Shown here: piece after piece, positions 1-7,873 of the stretch
Numbering within the stretch: position 1 is the first letter of the stretch
Layout: each line of letters opens with the position of its first letter
NCBI GenBank assembly: GCA_037447125.1
Contig: JBBIHG010000049.1
Coordinates: 1-25,267, forward strand
Length of the DNA: 25,267 bases
Direction: 5' to 3'
From: UBA2029 sp037447125
Lineage (GTDB): Bacteria; Chloroflexota; Anaerolineae; Aggregatilineales; Aggregatilineaceae
Program-made: the position numbers and the translations under genes
Notes under the pieces: model-generated
The model's input: only the letters and a program-made list of their open reading frames with translations
Told to the model about the DNA's origin: nothing
Database searches by the model: none

Positions 1-98
1 CCCCAGAATTGAAACGCGCCTCGCGGCGGAGCCTGTTCCCTGGCGCTGTGGTACACTTGAGCCGCTGAGAATGCATCGGGCAGCACAGCGCAAAGGCG

Positions 99-2699
99 GT
101 GATTGTGGCGGGCAGTCAACATGCTCGGCGGCTGGCAATCGGGATGGCGCTGCCCCTGGCGGTGTACCTGCTGGCGGCGGTGATCGTCACTTGGCCGCTG
201 GCCTGGCACGTGGGCGACCGCGCCGGTGGGATGGGCGCCGGCGACACGCTGGAGGTCATCCGTCACCTCTGGTGGGCGCGCGAGGCCCTGCTCGACGGCG
301 CGAACCCCTTCGACCAGCGGCTGCTGGCCTACCCGGACGGCTTCATGAGCTGGGTGCAGTGGGCGCACCCGCTGCAGGTGCTGCCGGGGGCGCTGCTGGC
401 GCTGGTCATCTCCCCCCTGGCGGCGTTCAACGTCCTGCTCATCGTCACCCTGACGCTGAACGGCCTGGCGGCGTACTGGCTCGGCCTGCTGCTGAGCCAG
501 GGCGACCGTCCGGCGGCCCTGCTGGGCGGGCTGGTCTTTTTGGCTTACCCGACGGTGCAGGGGCACCTGAGCGTGGGCCACCTGGGGATCGTCACGCTGT
601 GGCCGCTGGCGCTCTTTGCCGGGTGCCTGTGGCGCGTCCTGCGCGACGATGGCGGCTGGCGGACGGTGGGCTGGGGCGCGTTGTGGCTGGCGCTGACGGC
701 CCTGGCCTACATCTCGCACCCGGTCTACCTGCTCGTTCCACTGATCGCGCTGCTGGGCCTGGGCGCGCTGCTCGCCGAAAAGGGGCGCATCTGGCGGCGC
801 GACCGGCCCGCCAGCGAACAGCCCTGGCTGCGCGCGGCGGCGCTGGTGGGGCTGGGCGCGCTGCTGCTGATCCCGTTCTATGGGCCGCTGCTGAGCGACG
901 CGGGGCGCGCGGAGATGCGCGACGTGGCCGAGACGGGCCGTGTCACCTACAGTGCCGACGCGCTGGCCTTCGCCACCCCGTCACCGTTCGGCTGGCTGGC
1001 CGACTGGGGGCTGGCGCCGGACTACGCGCGCGACGTGCTCGGCACGAACTCGGCGGAAGGGACGGCCTACGTGGGAGCCATCGCGCTGGCGCTGGCTGCG
1101 CTCGCGGTCTGGCAGCGGCCCGCTGCGCGGCTTTGGCTGTGGGTTGCGCTGGGCGCGGCGCTGCTGTCGCTGGGCCCGCTGCTGAAGTGGCGCGACGCAT
1201 CGCTGACGGTCGAGTTCGAGTCCTTCAAGACTTATGTTACACTACCCTGGATCGCCATCCAGAACCTGCCTCTGCTCGACGCGGCGCGCGCGCCGGGCCG
1301 CTTCAACCTGTTGACCGGCCTGGCGATCAGCGCGCTGGTTAGCGTCGGGGCGGGCGTCATCACGGGATGGGTCGGGCGGCCTGGGCTGCGCGCGGCGCTG
1401 GTCACCCTGCTGGGCGCGGCGGTGCTGGTCGAGTACCAGCTTTTCGCGCCGTTTCCCACCGACGACGCGCGCCTATCCCCTTACTATGGCGCGCTGGCGG
1501 GCACGCAGAACGTCCGCGCCGTCCTCGACGCGCCGGCCGATGACCCGATCGCCGCCAAGTTCGCCCTGTTCGCCCAGACCGTTCACGGCAAGCCGCTCAT
1601 CGCCGGGCACGCGCTGCGCCGCACGCCGCAAGACCCGGCGCTGCTGGCCCTGCTGGATCGGGCGGCACTCGGCGGGGAGGAAGGCGCGCTGCCTACGCTG
1701 CCCGACGGAGCGGTTGTGCCCCTGCTCTCCCGTGCGGGCGCTGACCGCGTGATCGTCCACAAGCGCTTCGTGGCTGATTCGGCGGCGGCTGTCGCCCGGC
1801 TGCGGACGATCCTGGGCGCGGCGGAGTACGAGGACGAGCTGATCGCTGCCTTCGCCGTGCCGCGCGCAGACGCTCTGCCGGAGTCGCCTTTGTGGGCAGC
1901 GGGCGCGGGCTGGGCGGGGACGGTGGCGCTGGACGGCGCGCCATGGTCGCTGTTGGGTGGGGCGGGGGAGTGGCATCTCGTCACGGCGCAGCCCTACGCC
2001 GAGCTGAGCATCCCGGCCCGCGCCTACGGCGGGCCGCGCCGGCTCGCTGTGCGCCTGGACGGGGCGCTGATCGGCGGGGGCGTCCTCAGTGACGGAGAGT
2101 TGCGCCTGCCCCTGTGGACCGCGCCGGGTATCCATACGCTGCGCTTCGAGGCGCTGGACGGCTGCGACCCGTACCCGTTCGAGCCGGACTGCCTGGCGGG
2201 CGAGGCGCTGGGCGGCGCGTGCGCGCGCGTTCAGCCGCCAGTCTGTCTCAGCGCGGCGTTGGGCACGCCGCGGTGGACTCCGCTGCCCGGCGAGCCGGAG
2301 ACGCTGGACGTGGCGCTGGACGGCGGGCTGCGCCTGGAAGGATACACGCTGGCCCGCAGTGACGATGCGCACGCCCTTGACGTGCGCCTGTTCTGGACGG
2401 CGGAGCGCGCGCTGCCGGCGGATTATGCGCTATTTGTGCACCTGGCCGACTTGCAGACCGCCAAGCCGCTGGCCCAGTTCGACGGCTATCCGGCCATCGC
2501 CACGACGGCCTGGCGACGTGGAGCACGGTGGGTCTCGGACGTACGCATGACCCTGCCGGATGACCTGCCGCCAGGCGAGTACGCGCTCAATGCTGGCTGG
2601 TTCGAGCCGGTCAGCGGGACGCGGCTGAGCGTGCGCGGCGACCGGCGCTGGGCAGGGGACGGCATCGTGCACCTGGGGACAGTGCATATTGGTGGGTGA
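99..2699 (+). CDS. Polytopic membrane protein, GT-C glycosyltransferase-like, with C-terminal beta domain
   Basis: 866 residues. The N-terminal half (about residues 15-460) is a chain of some 10-12 hydrophobic helices. An early loop reads TWPLAWHVGDRAGG..GAGDTLE..RHLWWAREA, a pattern seen in GT-C-fold, mannosyltransferase-like membrane proteins with an acidic residue in the first extracytoplasmic loop. The C-terminal half (about 470-866) is soluble and predicted extracytoplasmic. Its last ~100 residues (LPADYALFVHLAD..., LPPGEYALNAGW) match a beta-sandwich tail common in Chloroflexota membrane proteins of this kind. The open frame begins with GTG at 99, but an AAAGG at 92-96 is better spaced for the GTG at 105. 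A TACACT hexamer (52-57) is a possible -10. Substrate unknown; a lipid-linked sugar donor is only an inference. It ends just before an AT-rich island and is not obviously in an operon with the next gene. Confidence 0.75.
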   Translation: MIVAGSQHARRLAIGMALPLAVYLLAAVIVTWPLAWHVGDRAGGMGAGDTLEVIRHLWWAREALLDGANPFDQRLLAYPDGFMSWVQWAHPLQVLPGALLALVISPLAAFNVLLIVTLTLNGLAAYWLGLLLSQGDRPAALLGGLVFLAYPTVQGHLSVGHLGIVTLWPLALFAGCLWRVLRDDGGWRTVGWGALWLALTALAYISHPVYLLVPLIALLGLGALLAEKGRIWRRDRPASEQPWLRAAALVGLGALLLIPFYGPLLSDAGRAEMRDVAETGRVTYSADALAFATPSPFGWLADWGLAPDYARDVLGTNSAEGTAYVGAIALALAALAVWQRPAARLWLWVALGAALLSLGPLLKWRDASLTVEFESFKTYVTLPWIAIQNLPLLDAARAPGRFNLLTGLAISALVSVGAGVITGWVGRPGLRAALVTLLGAAVLVEYQLFAPFPTDDARLSPYYGALAGTQNVRAVLDAPADDPIAAKFALFAQTVHGKPLIAGHALRRTPQDPALLALLDRAALGGEEGALPTLPDGAVVPLLSRAGADRVIVHKRFVADSAAAVARLRTILGAAEYEDELIAAFAVPRADALPESPLWAAGAGWAGTVALDGAPWSLLGGAGEWHLVTAQPYAELSIPARAYGGPRRLAVRLDGALIGGGVLSDGELRLPLWTAPGIHTLRFEALDGCDPYPFEPDCLAGEALGGACARVQPPVCLSAALGTPRWTPLPGEPETLDVALDGGLRLEGYTLARSDDAHALDVRLFWTAERALPADYALFVHLADLQTAKPLAQFDGYPAIATTAWRRGARWVSDVRMTLPDDLPPGEYALNAGWFEPVSGTRLSVRGDRRWAGDGIVHLGTVHIGG

Positions 2700-2724
2700 G
2701 GGGGCGATGTTCAGTTTCTGGCTG

Positions 2725-2784
2725 TTATAATATTTATTACTTAATAATTAACTTATATCTAATTAAATTAATAAATTAAGTTAA
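2725..2784. other. AT-rich island with inverted repeat
   Basis: Sixty bases contain only four G/C (about 93% A+T) inside otherwise very GC-rich DNA. An 8-bp inverted repeat, TTAACTTA (2748-2755) and TAAGTTAA (2777-2784), sits in its right half, and a TATAAT hexamer lies at 2726-2731. It could be a site for a DNA-bending or nucleoid protein, an upstream activating element for the promoter at 2830, or a scar of inserted DNA. No gene is seen in 2700-2948. Confidence 0.8.
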
Positions 2785-2829
2785 CCAATTTTATTCTGGG
2801 CGACACTGATTGTCCGAAGATATTCCTTC

Positions 2830-2858
2830 TTGGCAATGGGGCAGTCTCTCAGTAAAAT
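2830..2858 (+). promoter_or_regulatory. Candidate sigma-70-type promoter of the PAP2 gene
   Basis: TTGGCA (2830-2835; 5/6 to TTGACA), a 17-nt spacer, then TAAAAT (2853-2858; 5/6 to TATAAT) followed by GG. This is the best-matching promoter in the window. It would start a transcript near 2865 with a leader of about 80 nt. Confidence 0.65.
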
Positions 2859-2870
2859 GGGGTTAACCGT

Positions 2871-2890
2871 AGGGGCACCATAGGTCCCCT
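2871..2890 (+). promoter_or_regulatory. Leader hairpin upstream of the PAP2 gene
   Basis: AGGGG, a bulged C, ACC, a three-base ATA loop, GGT and CCCCT form an 8-bp stem. The hairpin lies just after the predicted transcription start and 58 nt before the ATG. A palindrome GGTTAACC (2861-2868) lies immediately upstream. There is no U-run, so it is more likely a 5'-leader structure or protein site than a terminator. Confidence 0.45.
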
Positions 2891-2948
2891 TGTCTCTCTT
2901 CAGGGGGGTTGGAGTCCAAGCGGAGGAATCGCTACGGCGAGCAGGAGC

Positions 2949-3854
2949 ATGGTGAGTAAAACCCGATCACTTCTGAGAGGACGCCTGTTCACGGCGCAGA
3001 TCTTCATATTCGCCGTGGTCGTGCTCACGCTGATTGCGGCGGATGTGCTTTACCCGTCCACCGAGCTTTTTCTGATGGCGTTGGTTGTTCTGGCGGTGAT
3101 GAACGTCAAAGTGCGCGAGTTCGCCATTGATTTCGCCCCGTTCATCCTGCTCATCTACTCGTACGACACGCTGCGCAACTTCGCCAACGACCTGACCTGG
3201 GCGGATGTCCATGTCAGAAACCTCATCGGCTGGGAACGGGTGCTGTTCGGCGGGACGCTGCCCAGTTACTGGCTGCAGCAGAACCTGTGGGACCTGCCGA
3301 TCACCCCGCTGCTCGATGTGCTGACCAACGCGCTGTACCTGTCCCATTTCATGACGCCGCTGGTGCTCTCGGCGCTGCTGTGGCGGCGCAGGTCCAACGA
3401 GTATTGGGCCTTTGCGGCGGGACTGGTGGCGCTGTCGTATGCCGGCTTCGCCACCTATATCCTGTTCCCTGCCGCACCACCCTGGTATGCGACTCATCAC
3501 GGCTATCTGCCGGCCACGCCAATCACGCTCAATCACTTCGTGGTGCCGGCGGAAGTGGTCAGCGCCGGGCCAAACCCGGTGGCAGCCATGCCGTCGCTGC
3601 ACACGGCCTACCCGACCTACATCGCGCTGGTGGCCGTGGCGACGTGGGGACGCCGTGCGCTGCCGGTCATCCTGCTGCCGTTGGGCGTCGCTTTCTCGTC
3701 CTTCTACCTGGGGCACCACTGGGTCATTGACGCGCTGGCCGGTGCGGCCTACGCTGCCTTCTTCTTCGCCACGGTGTTCCTCTTCGTCCGCCGGCATGAA
3801 ATGTCGCTGGCCTGGATCGGTAAGGTCAAGCGGACGCTCGTGCCCCACACGTGA
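2949..3854 (+). CDS. PAP2 superfamily membrane protein (PAP2_3 / Aur1-like)
   Basis: 301 residues with about six hydrophobic helices. The phosphatase-superfamily motifs are present: AMPSLHT with PSLH ending at His218, and GHHWVIDALAG giving the H-x3-D pair His257/Asp261. Family knowledge: PAP2 enzymes use these residues to form a phospho-histidine intermediate when removing phosphate or transferring a phospho-head group on lipids. The AMPSLHTAYP and HHWVID context resembles the PAP2_3 subgroup, which includes inositol-phosphorylceramide synthases. Transfer versus simple hydrolysis cannot be decided from sequence. AGGAG (2943-2947) is very close to the ATG; the GTG at 2952 is a possible alternative start. 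It is transcribed alone between the promoter at 2830 and the terminator at 3881. Confidence 0.85.
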   Translation: MVSKTRSLLRGRLFTAQIFIFAVVVLTLIAADVLYPSTELFLMALVVLAVMNVKVREFAIDFAPFILLIYSYDTLRNFANDLTWADVHVRNLIGWERVLFGGTLPSYWLQQNLWDLPITPLLDVLTNALYLSHFMTPLVLSALLWRRRSNEYWAFAAGLVALSYAGFATYILFPAAPPWYATHHGYLPATPITLNHFVVPAEVVSAGPNPVAAMPSLHTAYPTYIALVAVATWGRRALPVILLPLGVAFSSFYLGHHWVIDALAGAAYAAFFFATVFLFVRRHEMSLAWIGKVKRTLVPHT

Positions 3855-3855
3855 G

Positions 3856-3920
3856 CGTGTTCGCTGCCGCACGAACACGGCGCGGGCCTGGCTATGCATC
3901 AGGCCCGCGTTTCTTCTTCT
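3856..3920 (+). terminator. Tandem hairpins ending in a rho-independent terminator
   Basis: The first hairpin is CGTGTTCG (3856-3863) and CGAACACG (3872-3879), an 8-bp stem with an 8-base loop. The second is CGCGGGCCTG (3881-3890) and CAGGCCCGCG (3900-3909), a perfect 10-bp stem, followed by TTTCTTCTTCT. It lies 2 nt after the PAP2 stop codon and before the convergent ABC permease gene. The T-run is on the + side, so it mainly ends PAP2 transcription. Confidence 0.85.
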
Positions 3921-3935
3921 GGGTGAGGACGGCTT

Positions 3936-5297
3936 TCAGCCGCGCACCAGGCGAGGCAGGTCGCGCAGCCTGGGCATGGTGCCCATCAGCAGCGTGTTGA
4001 CGCGGAACAAGCGCCCCGCCAGCCAGATGGCAAAGGCCACCGACAGCGTTTGAATGACCAGCCCGGCTGCAAGCTGGACGAGCGGCACGTCCGCGATGGC
4101 GATGCGCATGACCATGGACAGCGGCCCGGTCAACGGGAAGAGCGACAGGACGACAGCCAGCGTGCTGTGCGGCTCTTCGGCGAACACGGTCAGGAAGAAG
4201 AAGGGGATGGCAGCAGGCAGCGTGACGATGGTCACCAGATTCTGGCTGTCGCGCACAGACGTGCTCAGCGCGCCGATCCCGGCCATCAGGCCGCCAAAGA
4301 ACAGGAAGCCGAGCACGAAGTAGACGGCGAACAGCACCAACGTCCCCGCGCCAACGGTGATATTGCCCAGCGACTCGACCAGGTTGCCCGCTCGCGCGGC
4401 GATGGCGACGAAGGTGCCCACCAGCATGGCTACCTGCAGCAACGAGAGCAGGCCCATGGCCAGAATCTTGCCGAGCAGCAGGGCGGTGGGCCGCACCGAC
4501 GAGAGCATGATCTCGATGATGCGCGACTCCTTCTCCTGTACCACGCTCTGCATCAGGTAGCCGCCGCCCCAGAAGACGCTCATCATCAGCAGCAGGCCGA
4601 AGACGTAGACCAGCACGAAGTTCTGATCCTCGCGCGTTTCCTCGGCAGCGCCGGCGTTTGTCAGGCGGTTCTCAGTGATCAAGGCCGGGTTGCGCAGCCG
4701 CAGGTAGAGCGCCTCATAGTCAGGCGCGTCCACGCCGACCAGCAGGCTGCGCAGCAGGAAATCTTGCATCAACTGCGAGGTCTCTTGGGCTTCGAGGCTC
4801 AAGGCGCTCACGTAGACAGAGACAGCGCCGGTTTCTACATAGTCCGGCGCGATGGCGTACAGCGCGTCAATGTCGCCCGCTTCCAGCGCCGCCTGGCCGG
4901 CGGCCAGCGATGGGTAGCGCGTGACCACCGCGCGCAGGCAGTAGGGCGAGCTGACGCGCTTGATGAGGCGGCTGCGCACCTGGTCTAGCGCCAGGCTGGG
5001 GTTGAGGGCTTCCAACTCCTTCGCCGATGGCTCGCAGGCGACCTTCGGGTAGCTCTCCGGCGACGGGAACAGGCCGTCCGGCGTCTGGTCTACGTAGCCG
5101 ATGGCCTGGCCTTGCTGGTTGACCTCGGTGATGGGCGTGGGTGCCTCCTCATCGCCGCCGGCTATGTCGCGGTAGACCTGATAGCCGAAGAAGATGGCCA
5201 GGGCGAGGATCGGGATGCCAAAGGTGACGAAGAGGTACGCCTTGCGGCGGAACTGCTGGCGCAGCTCGTAGCGAAAGACTTCAAACCAGTGGGTCAT
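3936..5297 (-). CDS. ABC-2 type permease (NatB-like), second permease of the operon
   Basis: 453 residues from ATG at 5297. The topology is typical of NatB/ABC2_membrane_3 permeases: one N-terminal helix (RKAYLFVTFGIPILALAIFFG), a large extracytoplasmic domain of about 190 residues, then about six helices. The VVQEKESRIIEIMLSSVRPTALLLGKILAMG segment is the conserved coupling region of these exporters. The start overlaps the stop of the upstream permease by four bases (ATGA), indicating translational coupling. The frame stays open upstream of 5297, but that stretch lies inside the other permease gene and is not coding. The two permeases are related but clearly different, so they probably form a heterodimer with the ATPase at 6654-7595. 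Substrate unknown; family members export Na+, drugs or peptides. Confidence 0.9.
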   Translation of the reverse strand: MTHWFEVFRYELRQQFRRKAYLFVTFGIPILALAIFFGYQVYRDIAGGDEEAPTPITEVNQQGQAIGYVDQTPDGLFPSPESYPKVACEPSAKELEALNPSLALDQVRSRLIKRVSSPYCLRAVVTRYPSLAAGQAALEAGDIDALYAIAPDYVETGAVSVYVSALSLEAQETSQLMQDFLLRSLLVGVDAPDYEALYLRLRNPALITENRLTNAGAAEETREDQNFVLVYVFGLLLMMSVFWGGGYLMQSVVQEKESRIIEIMLSSVRPTALLLGKILAMGLLSLLQVAMLVGTFVAIAARAGNLVESLGNITVGAGTLVLFAVYFVLGFLFFGGLMAGIGALSTSVRDSQNLVTIVTLPAAIPFFFLTVFAEEPHSTLAVVLSLFPLTGPLSMVMRIAIADVPLVQLAAGLVIQTLSVAFAIWLAGRLFRVNTLLMGTMPRLRDLPRLVRG

Positions 5298-6649
5298 CGC
5301 CGGAACAACCCCTTTCTGCGGCGCGCTGCGGGCGCGGCTTCGCCGGCCTCGGCTGGCGCGCTGGTCAGCGTCACGCGGCCCTCGCGCAGGGCGTTCCATA
5401 GCGTGCGCGGGGTGAGCGGCTTGCCGTACATGAGCATCCCCAGCCGGAAGACCTTGACCGCCAGCCAGACGGTGAACAGCGCCGCGGCGACCTGGAGGGC
5501 CAGGCTCAGCCCGATCTGCCAGGTGGGCAGCGCACTCACGCCGAGGCGCATGGTCAGCCCGACCGCCGCTGTCAGGGGGAAGAAGGAGAAGAACACGGGC
5601 AGCGGCCCGTCTGGGTTGGTGAAGAACGCCGCGGTGAACATGATCGGCAGCACGATCAGGAAAGTGAAGAAGCCGGCGATCTGGCGGCTTTCCGCTTCGG
5701 CGGTCACCGACGCGCCGATGCCCAGCATCGTGGCGGCAAAGAGCAGGAAGTTGACCAGGAACAACACGCCAATGAGCGCGAGATCGGTGGCCTGGAACTT
5801 GGCTCCGCCCAGGAACGCGCGCGCGTCTTCGTTGACCAGGGCGATCAGCAGGCCGCCCGCCGTCCACAGCGCGATTTGAGTCAGGGCCAGGGCGCCAAGG
5901 CCCAACAGCTTGCCGACCAGCAGTTCCCCTGGGCGCAGGCTGGTCGCCAGGATTTCCATCAGGCGGTTCTCTTTCTCCTCGACCACGCCGCTCATCAGGA
6001 ACTGGGCGGTGGTGCTGGTGGCCATGAAGTAGATCATGACGAAGACGAAAGGCAACAACAGCCGCCCGATGATGGCCGCTTCGCTCAGTTCATCGCCGCT
6101 GTCCAGGTCGCGCAGAGTGAGTTCCTGGGAAGCCAGCCGCTCGACCGGGACTGGGAGCCCGGCTGGCGCCCGGCTGGCGATGTGGAGACTTAAGAAGTCC
6201 TTGACAGCGTCGTGGAGGGCTTGCGGGATGCTGCGCTGGGCGAACAGCTCGATCTGGCCGGAAAGGACATAGTGTTCTGGGATGACGAAATAGGCGTCAA
6301 GTTCGTCGGCGAGAAGCAGCTCGCTGGCGTGCGCTTCCAGGGCGTCGAAATAGGTGGGCAGGGCCTCCGGCTGGCTGTCGGCCTCGGGCATGGCCAGGTC
6401 TGGCTGGGTGACCGGGGTGTAGTCCGCCGGGTTTGGCCCCGCCGGGTCTATGATCATCGCCCGGTCCACATAGCCGACGCGCTGGAACTTATCCAGGTTG
6501 GTTTCGCGTTCGGCAGCGAACTGGATGATCAGGAAGATGGCCACGAACGAGACCAGCGGCACGCCGAAAGCGGTGAACAGGAAGCTCGTTCGGCGGAAGT
6601 TATAGGTATACTCCCGGCGCAGCACGAGCCACACTTTGGAGGAGATCAT
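5294..6649 (-). CDS. ABC-2 type permease (NatB-like), first permease of the operon
   Basis: 451 residues from ATG at 6649, chosen because GGAGG lies 8 nt upstream. A GTG at 6664 opens the same frame but has no good ribosome binding site. There is one N-terminal helix (SFLFTAFGVPLVSFVAIFLI), an extracytoplasmic domain of about 170 residues, then about six helices. The signature VVEEKENRLMEILATSLRPGELLVGKLLGLG matches the permease coupling region. The tail is basic (RRRKGLFRR). The start is 4 nt after the ATPase stop codon, and the stop overlaps the next ATG. It is probably one half of a heterodimeric exporter channel with the product of 3936-5297. Confidence 0.9.
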   Translation of the reverse strand: MISSKVWLVLRREYTYNFRRTSFLFTAFGVPLVSFVAIFLIIQFAAERETNLDKFQRVGYVDRAMIIDPAGPNPADYTPVTQPDLAMPEADSQPEALPTYFDALEAHASELLLADELDAYFVIPEHYVLSGQIELFAQRSIPQALHDAVKDFLSLHIASRAPAGLPVPVERLASQELTLRDLDSGDELSEAAIIGRLLLPFVFVMIYFMATSTTAQFLMSGVVEEKENRLMEILATSLRPGELLVGKLLGLGALALTQIALWTAGGLLIALVNEDARAFLGGAKFQATDLALIGVLFLVNFLLFAATMLGIGASVTAEAESRQIAGFFTFLIVLPIMFTAAFFTNPDGPLPVFFSFFPLTAAVGLTMRLGVSALPTWQIGLSLALQVAAALFTVWLAVKVFRLGMLMYGKPLTPRTLWNALREGRVTLTSAPAEAGEAAPAARRRKGLFRR

Positions 6650-6653
6650 GGCC

Positions 6654-7595
6654 TCACCCTCCACGGGCGCCGTTGGCGCGCCCGGTGCCGGCCACTTCGA
6701 TGAAGATCTCGTTCAGGCTGGGCACGGCCAGCTCGAAGCGGCGGACGCGGTAGGCGGCGCCGACGGCTAGCGCCTCCATGACAGCGTCTGGCGTCACGCC
6801 GTCGGCCAGAAGCAGCACGACGCCGCGCCCGTTCTCGCCCTGCTCGACCCGTTCAACGCCGGGCAGCGCGGCCCAGTCGCCTTCGCCCTCGACGATGACG
6901 GCGTTCCTGGCGAAGCGTTGGCGTACGTCGTGCACATCGCCGTAGAGCACGCGCCGGCCATGGTCAATCATCAGCAGGCGGTCGGCCATCTCCTCGATCT
7001 GGTGCATCTGGTGGGTGGACATGACGATAGTCACGCCCTCGCGGTTCATCTCGTAGAGCAGGTCTTTGATGAGCTGCGTGTTGACCGGGTCCAGGCCGGA
7101 GAACGGCTCGTCAATGATGATCAGCTCCGGGCGGTGCAGCACGGTGGCGATGACCTGCACTTTCTGCTGCATGCCCTTGCTCAGCTCGCTGACCTTGCTC
7201 TTCACGTTGGCGGCCAGGTCGGCGTGCTCCAGCAGGTCAAGGGCGCGCGTGCGGGCGTCGGCGCGCGACATGCCCTTGAGCTGACCGAGATAGACCAGCA
7301 CGTCGAGCACGGGGACGTTGCGGTACAGGCCGCGCTCTTCGGGCAAGTAGCCGATGCGCTCTTTCGTCGCGTCGTTGATCGGCGCGCCGAACACGTCAAT
7401 GCGCCCGGTGTCGGGTTTGAGAATGTCCAGGATCATGCGGATAGTGGTCGTCTTGCCGGCGCCGTTGGGGCCAAGCATGGCGAAGATCTCGCCGCGCCGC
7501 ACGTCGAACGACAGATCGTCTACGGCGGTGAAATTGCCGTACTTCTTGGTCACATTGTGGACGGCAATCGCCGTGTCTGCCGCTGAGAAACGCAT
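6654..7595 (-). CDS. ABC transporter ATP-binding protein (NatA-like)
   Basis: 313 residues from ATG at 7595, with GGAGG about 10 nt upstream; an in-frame ATG at 7625 would add 10 residues. Motifs seen: Walker A GPNGAGKTT (42-50), signature LSKGM (138-142) in place of the canonical LSGGQ, Walker B LIIIDE (158-163), D-loop SGLDP, and H-loop His195 in MSTHQMHQ. PEERGLYRNVPV is typical of the YhaQ/NatA branch, and the C-terminal ~85 residues form the extra beta domain often found in ABC-2 ATPases. It powers the two-permease exporter encoded downstream. It is the first gene of the operon, with a plausible promoter at 7654-7682. Confidence 0.95.
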   Translation of the reverse strand: MRFSAADTAIAVHNVTKKYGNFTAVDDLSFDVRRGEIFAMLGPNGAGKTTTIRMILDILKPDTGRIDVFGAPINDATKERIGYLPEERGLYRNVPVLDVLVYLGQLKGMSRADARTRALDLLEHADLAANVKSKVSELSKGMQQKVQVIATVLHRPELIIIDEPFSGLDPVNTQLIKDLLYEMNREGVTIVMSTHQMHQIEEMADRLLMIDHGRRVLYGDVHDVRQRFARNAVIVEGEGDWAALPGVERVEQGENGRGVVLLLADGVTPDAVMEALAVGAAYRVRRFELAVPSLNEIFIEVAGTGRANGARGG

Positions 7596-7653
7596 GGATG
7601 CTGCTCCTCCCTCGTGAATCGTCATAGCTCCGTGCCGAACCAGAGCCTATACC

Positions 7654-7682
7654 ATTATACGCGGCAGACCGCCCTACGGTAA
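7654..7682 (-). promoter_or_regulatory. Candidate promoter of the ABC exporter operon
   Basis: Read on the - strand: TTACCG (7682-7677), a 17-nt spacer, and a perfect TATAAT (7659-7654) followed by GG. The -35 is weak (3/6). It lies 58 nt upstream of the chosen ATG. Confidence 0.55.
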
Positions 7683-7807
7683 CGGGCAATCTGTCACTTT
7701 GGGGAGGTGTCAGCCGGATTTCAGGCTGGCGTCAGGTTTGGGTGTAGCGAGCCGGGTCCACGAGCGACCTGTCAGGGTGGGGCCTTGCGCTGCCGCGCTC
7801 TGGCCCA

Positions 7808-7846
7808 GCCTCACCCCCGCGTCAGTGGGCCGAGCGGGGGTGAGGC
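7808..7846. repeat. 13-bp perfect inverted repeat (GCCTCACCCCC family)
   Basis: GCCTCACCCCCGC (7808-7820) and GCGGGGGTGAGGC (7834-7846) pair perfectly around a 13-base loop. The GCCTCACCCCC core, or its complement, recurs at 11832-11842 and 25213-25223, always between genes, so this is a dispersed repeat family. Confidence 0.8.
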
Positions 7847-7873
7847 TCTCCAGCGGTGGCAGATGATCCGCTG

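Noticed and set aside
71..1342. Open frame on the + strand overlapping the GT-C-like gene
   Set aside because: It is Gly/Ala/Arg-rich with no domain or helix pattern, and it overlaps a frame with clear transmembrane structure; it is a product of high GC.
1473..2372. Long - strand open frame inside the same gene
   Set aside because: Composition is that of antisense GC-rich DNA (Arg/Gln/Ala), with no ribosome binding site and no recognisable motif.
2725..2784. Replication origin
   Set aside because: AT-rich, but no DnaA boxes and no dnaA, dnaN or gyrB nearby.
2967..3899. Long - strand open frame covering the PAP2 gene
   Set aside because: It is the reverse strand of a well-supported gene, rich in Arg/His/Gln, and runs across the terminator hairpins.
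4050..4988. Long + strand open frame over the second ABC permease
   Set aside because: Low-complexity His/Gln/Asp/Arg protein opposite a clear permease; no independent support.
5298..5867. N-terminal extension of the second permease
   Set aside because: It lies inside the first permease gene in another frame. The ATG at 5297 with a 4-base overlap fits the family N-terminus.
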